This document shows, one piece after another, positions 28,783-37,465 of a stretch of 64,000 bases of DNA. How positions within the stretch are numbered: the first letter of the stretch is position 1; every line of letters starts with the position of its first letter. Origin of the DNA: Bacteroides helcogenes P 36-108 (GTDB lineage: Bacteria > Bacteroidota > Bacteroidia > Bacteroidales > Bacteroidaceae); assembly GCF_000186225.1 (NCBI RefSeq), contig NC_014933.1, positions 2,170,001 to 2,234,000 on the forward strand. The letters are read 5' to 3'. Both the position numbers and the translations under genes were made by a program. Under the pieces are notes generated by a model that saw only the letters and a program-made list of their open reading frames with translations, had not been told where the DNA came from and made no database searches.

Positions 28783-29925
28783 ATGAAGAAATTCATTTGT
28801 CCATTGATATACCTGTTGGCCTTGTGGCTGACAGGTATTTCTTGTTCTCATAGGCAAACTTTGAGTACGTCTTCCCAAACAGGAGATACCATTCCCTTGC
28901 GCTATGCCGAGAATCTGACATTAGTGGCTTATCCCGATTATACCGTTGCCACTCTGCGCAACCCCTGGGATACCTTGAAGATTCTGCATACTTATATATT
29001 AGTACCCAAAGAGACCCCTTTACCGGAAGAACTTCCCGAAGGTACTGTCGTACGTACTCCACTTTCCAAATCAGTCATCTACTCGTCCGTACATTGCGGA
29101 TTGATGGATAAACTTGGTGCTTTCGGCAGTATAGGCGGAGTTTGCGATTTGAAGTACATCAAGCTGCCTGCCGTGCAAGATGGTGTTGCCAAAGGCACTA
29201 TTGCCGATTGTGGAGATGGCATGAATCCTGATATGGAGAAGATTATTGACCTGCATCCCGATGCCATTCTGCTTTCTCCGTTCGAGAATAGTGGTGGCTA
29301 CGGGCGTATTGAAAAACTGAACGTTCCCATTATAGAGTGTGCTGATTACATGGAAACATCCGCTTTGGGGCGTGCCGAATGGATGCGCTTTTATGGGCTG
29401 CTGTTTGGCGTTGTCCCGAAGGCCGACAGCCTCTTTGCCGAGGTGGATAGCCGGTATGGGCAACTGAAGAAGCGTGCCGCGCTTTCGTCCGTATCCCTTT
29501 CCGTAGTCAGCGAACTGAAAAGTGGTTCGGCATGGTATGTGCCGGGTGGACGTAGCACTATGGGAGGTCTGTTCAATGATGCCTGCGGACGCTATGTCTT
29601 TGCCGAGGACAGGCATAGCGGCTCCGTCCCTTTGGCGTTTGAAACAGTTTTTGATAAGGCTGCCGATGCCGATGTGTGGACTATCAAATACAATCGTGAC
29701 CGTGATATGACCTATTCCGATTTGCAGGCTGATTATATTGGCTATACAGGTTTCAAGGCATTCAAGACACGGAATATTTACGGCTGTAATACGGCGAAAG
29801 TACCGTTTTATGAAGAGACGCCTTTCCGCCCCGACTACCTGTTGGCGGACCTGATACAGATTCTGCATCCCGAAATAGGAGATTTGGGCGGTTTGCGCTA
29901 TTTTTGCAAGCTGAACGAAGAATGA
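28783..29925 (+). CDS. btuF: BtuF-like corrinoid-binding lipoprotein
   Basis: About 380 residues from ATG 28783 (a GTG lies one codon before). Signal with Cys at 21 (TGIS-CS). Periplasmic ABC-binding fold of the iron/B12 type: two lobes with DKLGAFGSIGGVCDL, PDAILLSPFENSGGYGRI and a C-terminal DVWTIKYNRDRDMTY part. Four bases after btuG. It should pass the corrinoid to BtuC. Confidence 0.8.
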   Translation: MKKFICPLIYLLALWLTGISCSHRQTLSTSSQTGDTIPLRYAENLTLVAYPDYTVATLRNPWDTLKILHTYILVPKETPLPEELPEGTVVRTPLSKSVIYSSVHCGLMDKLGAFGSIGGVCDLKYIKLPAVQDGVAKGTIADCGDGMNPDMEKIIDLHPDAILLSPFENSGGYGRIEKLNVPIIECADYMETSALGRAEWMRFYGLLFGVVPKADSLFAEVDSRYGQLKKRAALSSVSLSVVSELKSGSAWYVPGGRSTMGGLFNDACGRYVFAEDRHSGSVPLAFETVFDKAADADVWTIKYNRDRDMTYSDLQADYIGYTGFKAFKTRNIYGCNTAKVPFYEETPFRPDYLLADLIQILHPEIGDLGGLRYFCKLNEE

Positions 29926-29977
29926 GGATTTGGCGAAGTGCCGCTTTGCCGAATATCCATTTATAAACTGATAATTA

Positions 29978-31009
29978 ATGAACAAAGGCTGTAAATACGG
30001 TATCGCTTTGGGAGCAGTTATCCTCCTGCTTTTCATCGCCAATCTGTTGGCGGGGTCTGTTGCCATTCCGCCTGCTGACGTATTCCGCATCCTGCTCCTT
30101 GGCAGTGAAGGACAGAAGGCAAGCTGGAGCTTTATTCTTTGGGAATCCAGGCTTCCGCAGGCGTTGACGGCATTGCTTTGCGGTGGTGCGCTTTCCGTCT
30201 GTGGACTGATGTTGCAGACCGCGTTCAAGAATCCGCTTGCCGGGCCGTCCATTCTCGGCATTAATTCCGGAGCCAGTTTGGGGGTGGCATTTGTGATGCT
30301 TCTTTTTGGCGGAAGCATCACGGCGGGCACTTTCAGTTTGCCTGGCTTCTTTTCCGTATTGACTGGGGCTTTCATTGGCGCCATGTTGATTATGGCACTG
30401 ATTCTTTTCTTTTCCACCTTGATAAGAAGCAACGTCATGTTGCTGATTACCGGCATTATGATAGGGTACATCGCCTCGTCGGCCATCTCATTGCTCAATT
30501 TCTTCGCCACGGCCGAGGGGGTGCAGTCCTATATGATTTGGGGAATGGGCAATTTCGGGGGAGTGTCCTTGCGGCAGATGCCTGCATTTGCATTGGTCAC
30601 GGTTTTCGGTTTGTTCGGTTCACTGCTCTTGATTAAGCCTCTGAACGCCTTGCTGCTTGGCGAGCGCTATGCGGAGAATTTGGGCGTGAACCTGCGCCGG
30701 GTGCGCAACTGGCTGTTGGTGATAACGGGGCTGCTTACCGCCGTCACCACGGCTTTCTGCGGTCCGGTGGCTTTCATCGGACTGGCTGTGCCCCATGTGG
30801 CACGTATGATCTTGGGAACGGCCAATCACAATTCACTGCTACCCGTCACTATCCTCTGCGGAGGCGCGGTGGCACTGCTTTGCAACCTGATTTGCGTGTT
30901 GCCCGGTGAGGCAGGTATTATTCCTCTGAATGCGGTCACACCTATAATTGGAGCGCCGGTCATCATTTACGTTATTCTCAGCCAGAGGAATCCCAGGCAT
31001 TTCAGTTGA
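29978..31009 (+). CDS. btuC: BtuC-like FecCD permease
   Basis: 343 residues with about ten hydrophobic segments. FecCD family motifs: ESRLPQALTALLCGGALSVCG, NPLAGPSILGINSGASLGV, GERYAENLGVNLRRVR and CGPVAFIGLAVPHVARMILG. It is the membrane part of the B12 ABC importer. The ATPase gene (btuD) that normally follows is not here: the next gene is a tyrosine recombinase, and no Walker-type ABC ATPase lies in the window near this operon. Confidence 0.9.
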   Translation: MNKGCKYGIALGAVILLLFIANLLAGSVAIPPADVFRILLLGSEGQKASWSFILWESRLPQALTALLCGGALSVCGLMLQTAFKNPLAGPSILGINSGASLGVAFVMLLFGGSITAGTFSLPGFFSVLTGAFIGAMLIMALILFFSTLIRSNVMLLITGIMIGYIASSAISLLNFFATAEGVQSYMIWGMGNFGGVSLRQMPAFALVTVFGLFGSLLLIKPLNALLLGERYAENLGVNLRRVRNWLLVITGLLTAVTTAFCGPVAFIGLAVPHVARMILGTANHNSLLPVTILCGGAVALLCNLICVLPGEAGIIPLNAVTPIIGAPVIIYVILSQRNPRHFS

Positions 31010-31147
31010 ATCAAAGTTCCTTTTATGTCTTCCTGTTAAGATGTTCTTTTCTTTATATTCTTTAAATTTGTTCTTACGAACTTTGCGTGCTTGTGTTCGT
31101 TTGTAGATTGATGTATGATATTGTGCACATTTTAAATTCGTGATTTA

Positions 31148-32197
31148 ATGGAAGATAAAGCATTGTATAGAAAGGAATCAGTGGTGTCAAGTGACTTGTC
31201 CGACTATGTAGCCGATGTAATTGCTGCTTTGAAAGAAGAGAAGAAATACGCGGCGGCCCACAATTATCTCAGTACTCTGTGCTCTTTTATTCGTTTTTGG
31301 GGCGACAGGGAATTGCCGGCATCAGATGTATCTGTACCGTTGGGAAGTCCTACTTTACCGATGGTTGAGGTGTTCAGTTCCGGTGCACTGAAGAAATATG
31401 AATCGTGGCTGGTTTCCCGGCGATGCAGTTCCAATACCATTTCCACCTACATGCGTGTTTTGCAGGCGGTGTACCACCGCTGGCTGCCACCGGGGGCCTC
31501 AGGCTATAATCCGGTGCTTTTCAAAGATGTCCGTACCAGGGTGGAGGCGCCCACCAAGCGTGCGCTGACCGTGCAGCAGATAAGTCGGCTGGCTTCTACA
31601 GATTTTTCCTCACTGTCCCCGAAGCACCAGCGAGCGCTTGCCTATTTTCTGCTGATGTTTATGTTGCGTGGCATGCCTTTCATAGATCTTGCACATCTGC
31701 GAAAAACGGACTTGCAGGACGGGCGCATCGTCTATCAACGCCATAAGACCGGCAAGCCTATGGTAGTGGACTTACTTCCCGAATCTCTCCGGCTGATACA
31801 GAAGTTCCGAGATAAGACAGATTCCGTTTATCTGTTTCCACTACTTGACGGCGGGCTGCACGATGCCGAAGAACTGTACCGGTGCTATCAGGTTGCCTTG
31901 CTCCGTTTCAATCGTGAATTGACCGGATTGATGAGACTGCTTCTTCCCGGTGTGAAGGTCAGTTCGTACACCGCCCGTCATACATGGGCTACGACTGCTT
32001 ATCATATGGGAGTATCTGTCGGGCTTATCAGTGAATCTTTAGGGCATTCGTCCATCCAAGTAACGATGGCCTACCTGAAACCTTTCGATCGGGAAGTGAT
32101 AGATAAAGTAAACAAACAGGTGATCTCTTTTGTGAGAAAGTGCAAAAAGTGGAAGAAACAGGAATACAACATGCTATACGGTACGTTTTTAGGCTGA
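31148..32197 (+). CDS. Tyrosine recombinase beside invertible promoter
   Basis: 349 residues, full length. SAM-like N-terminal domain (about 15-120) without a long arm domain; catalytic domain 135-330 with R174 (MLRGMPFIDL), K200 (QRHKTGKP), R277 (YTARHTWATT, Tyr replacing the usual first His of HxxR), H300 (LGHSS) and Y309 (MAYLKPF). Its stop codon lies in the left 23-bp inverted repeat of the 32196-32525 segment, which strongly suggests it acts on that segment. This is the layout of locally encoded Bacteroides promoter invertases. Confidence 0.9.
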   Translation: MEDKALYRKESVVSSDLSDYVADVIAALKEEKKYAAAHNYLSTLCSFIRFWGDRELPASDVSVPLGSPTLPMVEVFSSGALKKYESWLVSRRCSSNTISTYMRVLQAVYHRWLPPGASGYNPVLFKDVRTRVEAPTKRALTVQQISRLASTDFSSLSPKHQRALAYFLLMFMLRGMPFIDLAHLRKTDLQDGRIVYQRHKTGKPMVVDLLPESLRLIQKFRDKTDSVYLFPLLDGGLHDAEELYRCYQVALLRFNRELTGLMRLLLPGVKVSSYTARHTWATTAYHMGVSVGLISESLGHSSIQVTMAYLKPFDREVIDKVNKQVISFVRKCKKWKKQEYNMLYGTFLG

Positions 32198-32218
32198 CAT
32201 TACTTAACGAGTAACGGC
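32196..32218. repeat. Inverted repeat of promoter switch, left
   Basis: 23 bases, GACATTACTTAACGAGTAAC plus GGC. Exact reverse complement at 32503-32525; similarity extends inward another 5 bases with one mismatch (AATT). Confidence 0.9.
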
Positions 32219-32502
32219 TAATTGAATGTGCAAATTTATGGCTTCTCGGATAGAAAAGCAAATAATACTTAATAAAAACAAGAACTAATTTCATGTTGAC
32301 TAAATAAAAACAACACATAGATTAACAAAAGCATATAATTATTCTTAATCTCTTATCCTGCAGGTATAAGAAATGCCATCCCCACTTTTTTACCCATAAG
32401 CGGAGTGCATCCTTATTGTGCCTTATTCTTTAGAAAAGCTCTTTCTACCTTGAAAAGATGCAGCCGGAAAACTCCTTTTCTGCTTGCACCTAATAATAAT
32501 TT
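32219..32502. promoter_or_regulatory. Invertible promoter segment (present orientation: off)
   Basis: 284 bases between perfect 23-bp inverted repeats. It holds no gene. Its promoter reads leftward toward the recombinase. Flipping would place the promoter about 240 bases ahead of the fimbrillin gene, facing it, with the start of transcription near the repeat. The opposite end has only a one-mismatch match to a -7 box (32495-32502). Confidence 0.8.
32231..32262 (-). promoter_or_regulatory. Consensus Bacteroides promoter inside switch
   Basis: On the minus strand: TTTG (32259-32262), exactly 20 bases, TAAATTTG (32231-32238). This is a full match to the Bacteroides housekeeping consensus, facing away from the fimbrillin in this assembly. 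Confidence 0.8.
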
Positions 32503-32525
32503 GCCGTTACTCGTTAAGTAATGTC
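32503..32525. repeat. Inverted repeat of promoter switch, right
   Basis: Exact reverse complement of 32196-32218. Confidence 0.9.
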
Positions 32526-32576
32526 TTATCGGATATTGTATATCTAAAATATTTACCAATTAATTAAGTAAAGAGT

Positions 32577-32788
32577 ATGAAAAAGAACAGTACGTATCCC
32601 CTCTGATTGAAGTGATACAAGTAGAGAATGAAGGTGTGATTGCTGCAAGCGGCATCCTGCCCGGAGTGGGCGATGGTGGAAACGCAGTGTCCGGTACTTA
32701 TCGCGGCGGTTCTACCCGCAGCTACAACAGCGCCGGCAGCAGTGAGATTGAAGACCTGATTAACGACATCCTAACCATTGAGCAATGA
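32577..32788 (+). pseudogene. Small leader-gene of fimbrillin operon, frameshifted at its A-run
   Basis: After ATG 32577 five A's give a frame that stops at codon 10, but with six (or three) A's the frame reads EQYVSPLIEVIQVENEGV, IAASGILPGVGDGGNAVSG and continues to the TGA at 32786-32788, about 70 residues. Short proteins of this kind (YVSPxIEVIxVExEGVIAAS) commonly precede Bacteroides fimbrillins. Its stop overlaps the fimbrillin ATG. It is either a pseudogene or a slip-prone start. Confidence 0.55.
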
Positions 32789-34785
32789 TGAAAACACCGA
32801 AACTGATGAACGCGCTCCTCGCGAGCGCATTGGTGGCACTCGCCGCAGGCTGTGCCGCCGACGACGCACTGACGGACGGAACCGCCAACGGCAGCAACGC
32901 CGGAACCGGCAAGCAGGTGACTATCACCGTGGGCACTGCCGCAGGCACAAGCACCCGCGTGGCATACGATGACGACAAAGCAGGCTCTGCTGACAACGGC
33001 GCACTGACCTGGCAGGCCGGAGACCAACTGAAAGTAGCAGGCTTTGGCGAAGCCGATGCCTACAAAGGCAGCGAGGACTACACCATAGCCGCCGAAGATG
33101 CGGGCAAGGTCAAAGCCCCCTTCACGGGCACGGAGATAACGGATGCCACCACCTTCAACGTCTATTACCCCGCCACGGTGAGCATAGATGCCACCACCGG
33201 CGCAGCCACCCTCGCCCTCGGCACACAGGTGCAGGAGGGTGACAACAGCACCGCCCACCTGCGCGGCAACATCCTGCTGCAAGCCACCGGAGTGACCGAC
33301 CTCGGCAACATCGAGCTACAGATGCAGAGCAGCATCATGAAGTTCTCCCTCGGCGGCATCCCCGCCGCAGTGGGCACGCTGAAAAGCCTGACATGGACGG
33401 CAGAAACCACAGCCGGAGACCGGACGATGACGTTGAACTTCGCCACGGATGCCGACAACGCCGTGACCTTCGATGGCACGAAGAGCGACCTCACCGCCTA
33501 CCTTGCCTTCCTCCCCGGTGACATGACGCTGAAAGCGGGCGGCAAGTTCACCGTGACACTGACGGGCGACATGAACTATAAGGCAGAAATGACCGCCACC
33601 GACGGGAAGACCTACGCCGCAGGCCTGCGATACACCGCCGCGATAGACGGAACCGCCTCCACCGCCGAATGGCAAGCGCCACCAGTCACCATCCGCACCA
33701 CCCTCGGCACAGCCGCCGGTTACAATTACAACGGCCTTCCCCTGCAACTCGGCGCTTTCAGCGAGGCGAACTCCGCCGAGCAGGTGACCCTCTGCAGCAC
33801 CACCATTGCCGATGGCAAAGCTACCATAACAACCGACCTCACGCCCTACGCAGACAAACCCATCTGGGTGTGCATCCCCGGCGTGGTGAAGTTCTTCCAC
33901 ACGCTGACGGCGGAGGAGATAAGCAGCCACACCCTGACCTTGCCCGACAAGGACGCGGGCAGCACGCTGAAAGCCACGCCCACCGCAGGCGGCAATCCGT
34001 ATGAGAACGACTGGATAGTGGCCCTCTACATGGGCATCAACAAGGGCGGAAGCACAGCCCCCGATGCCACGCCCCTCTATTGGGCCACGGGCAACCTCAT
34101 CGCCACCAAGACCAATACCGCCAACAGTGGCGCCACCACCACCGCTTTCCATATAGCCACGCCGGAGGAGACCCTGGCGCAAGCATCCGCCACAAGCCCC
34201 TATAATACCCCCATCGGTATCAGCGAAAGCGCTGCCGACGGCTATCAGGCCTGCGCCCAAGGCACGCAGTGGAACATGTTCGGATGGGCTGACGTTACGG
34301 GCTTGATAACAAGTACATCCAGCAGTAATTACGCTCCCACCCTCACCACTACCAACGGTACAAGTATCTGCGGCAATGCCGCTTACGACATCGCCCGCAA
34401 GCAGCTTGGCGGCAGTTGGCGGCTTCCCACAGGCGGTGACAGTCAAGCTACCGAAATAGCGGCATTTGCCGATGGCGATTTTTCTTCTCTGTCTCCTGAC
34501 GGTATTGACTGGAAGACAGGTGAAACGTACACAGGCCGCCGCTACACCTACACCATCAGCAATGCCGGCAGTACGGGCAATACTATCTCCAACACGCTCT
34601 CGTTTCCCGCTGCGGGCTATCGCAACGGGGCTACTGCGTACCACCGTGGCAGTAACGACGACTACTGGAGTGGTACGGCCGACGGTGCGGACTTCGCGTA
34701 CTACTTGAACTTCTACACGGGCAACGCCATCTGGTACAACTACGGTCGTTACCACGGCTTTGGGGTGTGCTCCGTCTCAGAATAA
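32785..34785 (+). CDS. GC-rich fimbrillin with variable-region-like C-terminus
   Basis: 666 residues (665 from the second ATG). Lipobox ALAAG-C. The N-terminal half is fimbrillin-like (LTWQAGDQLKVAGFGEADAY, VYYPATVSID, SIMKFSLGGI). The C-terminal 200 residues are a FISUMP/C-type-lectin-like domain (ARKQLGGSWRLPTGGDSQ, SFPAAGYRNG, DYWSGT, YHGFGVCSVSE). In the last 50 residues variable positions are nearly all codons ending in C or T (TAC, AAC, GAC, GGT, AGT, CAC, TTC), the pattern left by adenine mutagenesis of AAC/AAT codons in retroelement-diversified proteins. Strikingly GC-rich compared with its neighbours. Lies behind the invertible promoter. Confidence 0.8.
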   Translation: MMKTPKLMNALLASALVALAAGCAADDALTDGTANGSNAGTGKQVTITVGTAAGTSTRVAYDDDKAGSADNGALTWQAGDQLKVAGFGEADAYKGSEDYTIAAEDAGKVKAPFTGTEITDATTFNVYYPATVSIDATTGAATLALGTQVQEGDNSTAHLRGNILLQATGVTDLGNIELQMQSSIMKFSLGGIPAAVGTLKSLTWTAETTAGDRTMTLNFATDADNAVTFDGTKSDLTAYLAFLPGDMTLKAGGKFTVTLTGDMNYKAEMTATDGKTYAAGLRYTAAIDGTASTAEWQAPPVTIRTTLGTAAGYNYNGLPLQLGAFSEANSAEQVTLCSTTIADGKATITTDLTPYADKPIWVCIPGVVKFFHTLTAEEISSHTLTLPDKDAGSTLKATPTAGGNPYENDWIVALYMGINKGGSTAPDATPLYWATGNLIATKTNTANSGATTTAFHIATPEETLAQASATSPYNTPIGISESAADGYQACAQGTQWNMFGWADVTGLITSTSSSNYAPTLTTTNGTSICGNAAYDIARKQLGGSWRLPTGGDSQATEIAAFADGDFSSLSPDGIDWKTGETYTGRRYTYTISNAGSTGNTISNTLSFPAAGYRNGATAYHRGSNDDYWSGTADGADFAYYLNFYTGNAIWYNYGRYHGFGVCSVSE

Positions 34786-34989
34786 AGCGAAGCCCCGGCA
34801 GATGCCTGCCCCGCCCGCAAGCCCGATGAGCAGAAAGGCAGCAGACAGAAGCGAAACAGTGTAGCAAGCCCGATGAGCAGAAAGCAGAAGCAAAGCAACG
34901 CAAAAAACCTGATGAACAGAAAGGCAGCAGCCCCGCCCGCGGCGGAAGTAAACAATTTTCGCCGCATCGGGCAGCCCTGAAAAACAGAA

Positions 34990-35093
34990 GCGCAAGGAGC
35001 TAAAAATACATGCGCATGCAGTTCAAACTCCTTGCGCTTCCATTTTCAACTCCTTGCGCTTCCATTTTTGACTCCTTGCGCTTCCATTTTTCA
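34990..35093. repeat. Phased GCGC array upstream of HU-family fragment (22-bp period)
   Basis: Five GCGC cores at 34990, 35012, 35034, 35056 and 35078, each exactly 22 bases apart. The last three are direct repeats (CTCCTTGCGCTTCCATTTT); the first is an inverted form (GAAGCGCAAGGAG) and the second is ATGCGCAT. Lies 73 bases upstream of the HU-family ATG at 35166. Confidence 0.7.
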
Positions 35094-35165
35094 CCCCTCC
35101 TAAAAGTAGTTCTGACGGGGGTATAGCGAACAAAAACATAGTATTAACCCTAAATTTAAGACCAC

Positions 35166-35327
35166 ATGGCTAAATTTAAATTTGTAAAAAGAAAAAACCT
35201 TCAGAAGAAGAATGAACCGGGCAAATGGTACGCCTCGCCCGTAGTGACCAACCGACTGAACACGAACACCGTGTGCCGCGCCGTGACGCGAAACACCATC
35301 GTATCTACCTCCGCAACTCTACATTGA
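35166..35327 (+). pseudogene. Truncated HU-family DNA-binding protein (N-terminal fragment)
   Basis: Only 53 codons remain: MAKFKFVKRKNLQKKNEPGK, WYASPVVTNRLNTNTVCRAV, then STSATLH and stop. This is the start of HU-HIG-type proteins of Bacteroides (basic, WY-A-P-V motif, then the first HU helices). The rest of the HU fold is missing; another reading frame carries different sequence immediately after, so the gene was cut by recombination. Confidence 0.65.
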
Positions 35328-35536
35328 AGCGTGTAGGAGTACATTTGCAGGAAACGCGACGAATGGCGTCCTGTCCTAAGCAGAAACGGCAACGAGTCAA
35401 TTCGTTGCTTGGACTGATGGGGCATTATGCCACTTACAGAATTCGCAAACGCCTGTTGCAGCCCGAATCTGCCGAGTGGGGATGGATGGGGTGTTTTGAC
35501 AGGAATTTGTTGAAGTTGTGCCAAAAAAAAACATGA
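35310..35536 (+). pseudogene. C-terminal fragment resembling a reverse transcriptase
   Basis: The frame through 35310-35536 gives LRNSTLKRVGVHLQETRR, then RQRVNSLLGLMGHYATYRIR-KRLL and a W-rich tail. NSxLGLMxHYxTYxIRxRLL is the C-terminal thumb-like signature of retroelement reverse transcriptases, including those of diversity-generating retroelements. The catalytic palm (YxDD) is absent, so this is a remnant. It lies 750 bases behind a fimbrillin with a variable-region-like end. Confidence 0.5.
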
Positions 35537-35602
35537 AATCCGTAGGGTATTTCCTTTCCGGGTGCTCTTATTAATAGAACCCCTTAAAAAAGAACATGCC
35601 TT

Positions 35603-36862
35603 ATGAAAAGCTTGACAAGATTTGCACTTGTATGCCTGGCCGTTTTCCTCTTTGCAGGCATCGCCCCACTGTCGGCACAGGATGCCGCCGTGACCGATCT
35701 CATCATTACCGGTGTAGTGAAGAACAAGGATAGCCGCAAGAGGCTGGAGAACGTCAACGTTTCCATCGTCGGCACTAACATCGGTACTGTGACCAATGCC
35801 GATGGCACATTCTCTCTGAAAGTAACCACTACCGCCGCTTTCCGGGGAGTGGAATTCTCGCATATCGGATTTCTCAACACACGTCTCTCGCTCCAAGAAC
35901 TCGAAAAGCTCGACGAACTGACTGTTTGGATGATACCTGCCCCAAATCTCCTGAGTGAAATAGTGGTTTTCGGTAATCCTCGCGCCATTGTGGAGGAAGC
36001 TATCCGGAAAATACCGGACAACTATTCTGCAACCGACAATATGCTGACTGCTTTCTATCGGGAAACTGTGCAGAAACGCCGTCGCTACATCAGCGTGTCC
36101 GAGGCCGTGATGGATGTTTACAAGACTGCATACCGCGATAGGGACAGCGGCCGTGACCGTGTGCAACTCCTTAAAGGACGTCGGTTGATGAGCCAAAGGC
36201 AGAATGATACGTTGTCAGTGAAAGTGGTAGGAGGACCCAATCTTTCCCTCTATCTTGACATCGTGAAGAACGGTGACGCGCTGCTCAGTGCGGATAACCT
36301 CAACTATTACGACTTCCGGATGGAAGAGCCTGTCAATCTGGACAACCGTATGCAATATGTCGTCAGTTTCCGTCCGCGCGTCAGCCTGATGTACGCCCTG
36401 TTTATTGGAAAACTCTACATAGACCGCGAACGTCTTTTCTTCACCCGCGCTGAGTTTGGGCTGGATATGGCCAACCGAGTGAAAGCGGTGGAGGCCATCC
36501 TCCACAAGAAACCGGTCGGACTGAGATTTCGACCGCAGGAGGTCAGCTATCTGGTGACCTACCACCAGCAAGGTGCAAAGACCTACCTCAACTACATCCG
36601 AAATGTTATCCGCTTCAAGTGTGACTGGAAGAAGCGGCTCTTTTCCTCAGGCTATACCGCTTTTTCGGAAATGGTGGTGACAGACAGGACAGAACATCCA
36701 CTGACGGGCATTTCGGGTAAGAATACATTCAAGTCCGGACAGATATTTTACGACCTCGTGGATGAGTATTGGAACGAGGACTTTTGGGAAAACTATAATA
36801 TCATAGAACCGACGGAATCCTTGGAGCATGCCGTAGATAAATTGAAGAAACAAGCACGTTGA
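35603..36862 (+). CDS. CarboxypepD_reg-like surface protein, paralogue 1
   Basis: 419 residues. Signal peptide (cleavage near LSAQDA, residue 27). CarboxypepD_reg-like Ig fold (about 34-115; ITGVVKNKDSRKRLENVNVS, GTVTNADGTFSLKV, HIGFLNTRLSL). The remaining 300 residues have a mixed beta pattern (LTAFYRETVQKRRRYISVSE, YLDIVKNGDALL, KLYIDRERLFFTRAEFGLD) shared with the protein at 38348. No TonB plug or barrel. Probably outer-membrane associated. First in a block with an ECF sigma factor and FecR. Confidence 0.75.
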   Translation: MKSLTRFALVCLAVFLFAGIAPLSAQDAAVTDLIITGVVKNKDSRKRLENVNVSIVGTNIGTVTNADGTFSLKVTTTAAFRGVEFSHIGFLNTRLSLQELEKLDELTVWMIPAPNLLSEIVVFGNPRAIVEEAIRKIPDNYSATDNMLTAFYRETVQKRRRYISVSEAVMDVYKTAYRDRDSGRDRVQLLKGRRLMSQRQNDTLSVKVVGGPNLSLYLDIVKNGDALLSADNLNYYDFRMEEPVNLDNRMQYVVSFRPRVSLMYALFIGKLYIDRERLFFTRAEFGLDMANRVKAVEAILHKKPVGLRFRPQEVSYLVTYHQQGAKTYLNYIRNVIRFKCDWKKRLFSSGYTAFSEMVVTDRTEHPLTGISGKNTFKSGQIFYDLVDEYWNEDFWENYNIIEPTESLEHAVDKLKKQAR

Positions 36863-36912
36863 CTATCAAATAGTTTTCCGTATATTTGAAAGCTACTAAA
36901 AACAGATATGGC

Positions 36913-37464
36913 ATGCTGAACGAACTCATCATACTTGCAAGGATAAAAGAGGGTGACATAAAGGCGTTTGAGGGAATCTTCCGCCGTTATTATTCCCCTC
37001 TCTGCTGGTATGCGACAGGCATTACGGGTGAGGCGGAGGCGGCCGAGGAGATTGTTGAACAACTGTTCTATGTCTTGTGGAAAGACAGGGAAAAGATACA
37101 GGTTTTCCGGTCGCTCAAAAGCTATTTATACAGGGCCGTTCGAAACGAAGCAGTGCAGTATTGCGAGCATCGTGAAGTCAAGGAACGTTACGGCTCTTCC
37201 CTCATGTCTCCGGATGGGGATGAATTCTCATCCGATCCCCAACGGCAAATGGAATATAAAGAGCTTCATGCGTTGATAAGTCGTGCACTTGGTCGATTGC
37301 CTGCCCGCAGGAGACTGATATTCAACATGCACCGTATGCAGGGACTGAAATATGCGGAAATAGCACGGTCGCTTTCTCTGTCCGTCAAGACAGTGGAAGC
37401 TGAAATGACAAAGGTACTACGGACCTTGCGTGGTGAAATAGATAATTATATCCGTACAAAATAA
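36913..37464 (+). CDS. ECF sigma factor (RNA polymerase sigma-70 family)
   Basis: 183 residues from ATG 36913 (MLNELIILARIKEGDIKAFE). Region 2 (IFRRYYSPLCWYATGI, EEIVEQLFYVLWKDREKI) and region 4 (ALGRLPARRRLIFNMHRMQG, YAEIARSLSLSVKTVEAEM) are both complete. Followed one base later by a FecR anti-sigma gene, the normal Bacteroides arrangement for surface signalling. Confidence 0.9.
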   Translation: MLNELIILARIKEGDIKAFEGIFRRYYSPLCWYATGITGEAEAAEEIVEQLFYVLWKDREKIQVFRSLKSYLYRAVRNEAVQYCEHREVKERYGSSLMSPDGDEFSSDPQRQMEYKELHALISRALGRLPARRRLIFNMHRMQGLKYAEIARSLSLSVKTVEAEMTKVLRTLRGEIDNYIRTK

Positions 37465-37465
37465 T

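Noticed and set aside
29071-30510. 479-codon ORF on the minus strand across btuF and btuC
   Set aside because: Antisense to two well-supported B12 genes; no domain recognised.
33316-34755. 479-codon ORF on the minus strand
   Set aside because: Shadow of the GC-rich fimbrillin: low-complexity Gly/Val/Arg sequence with no family signal.
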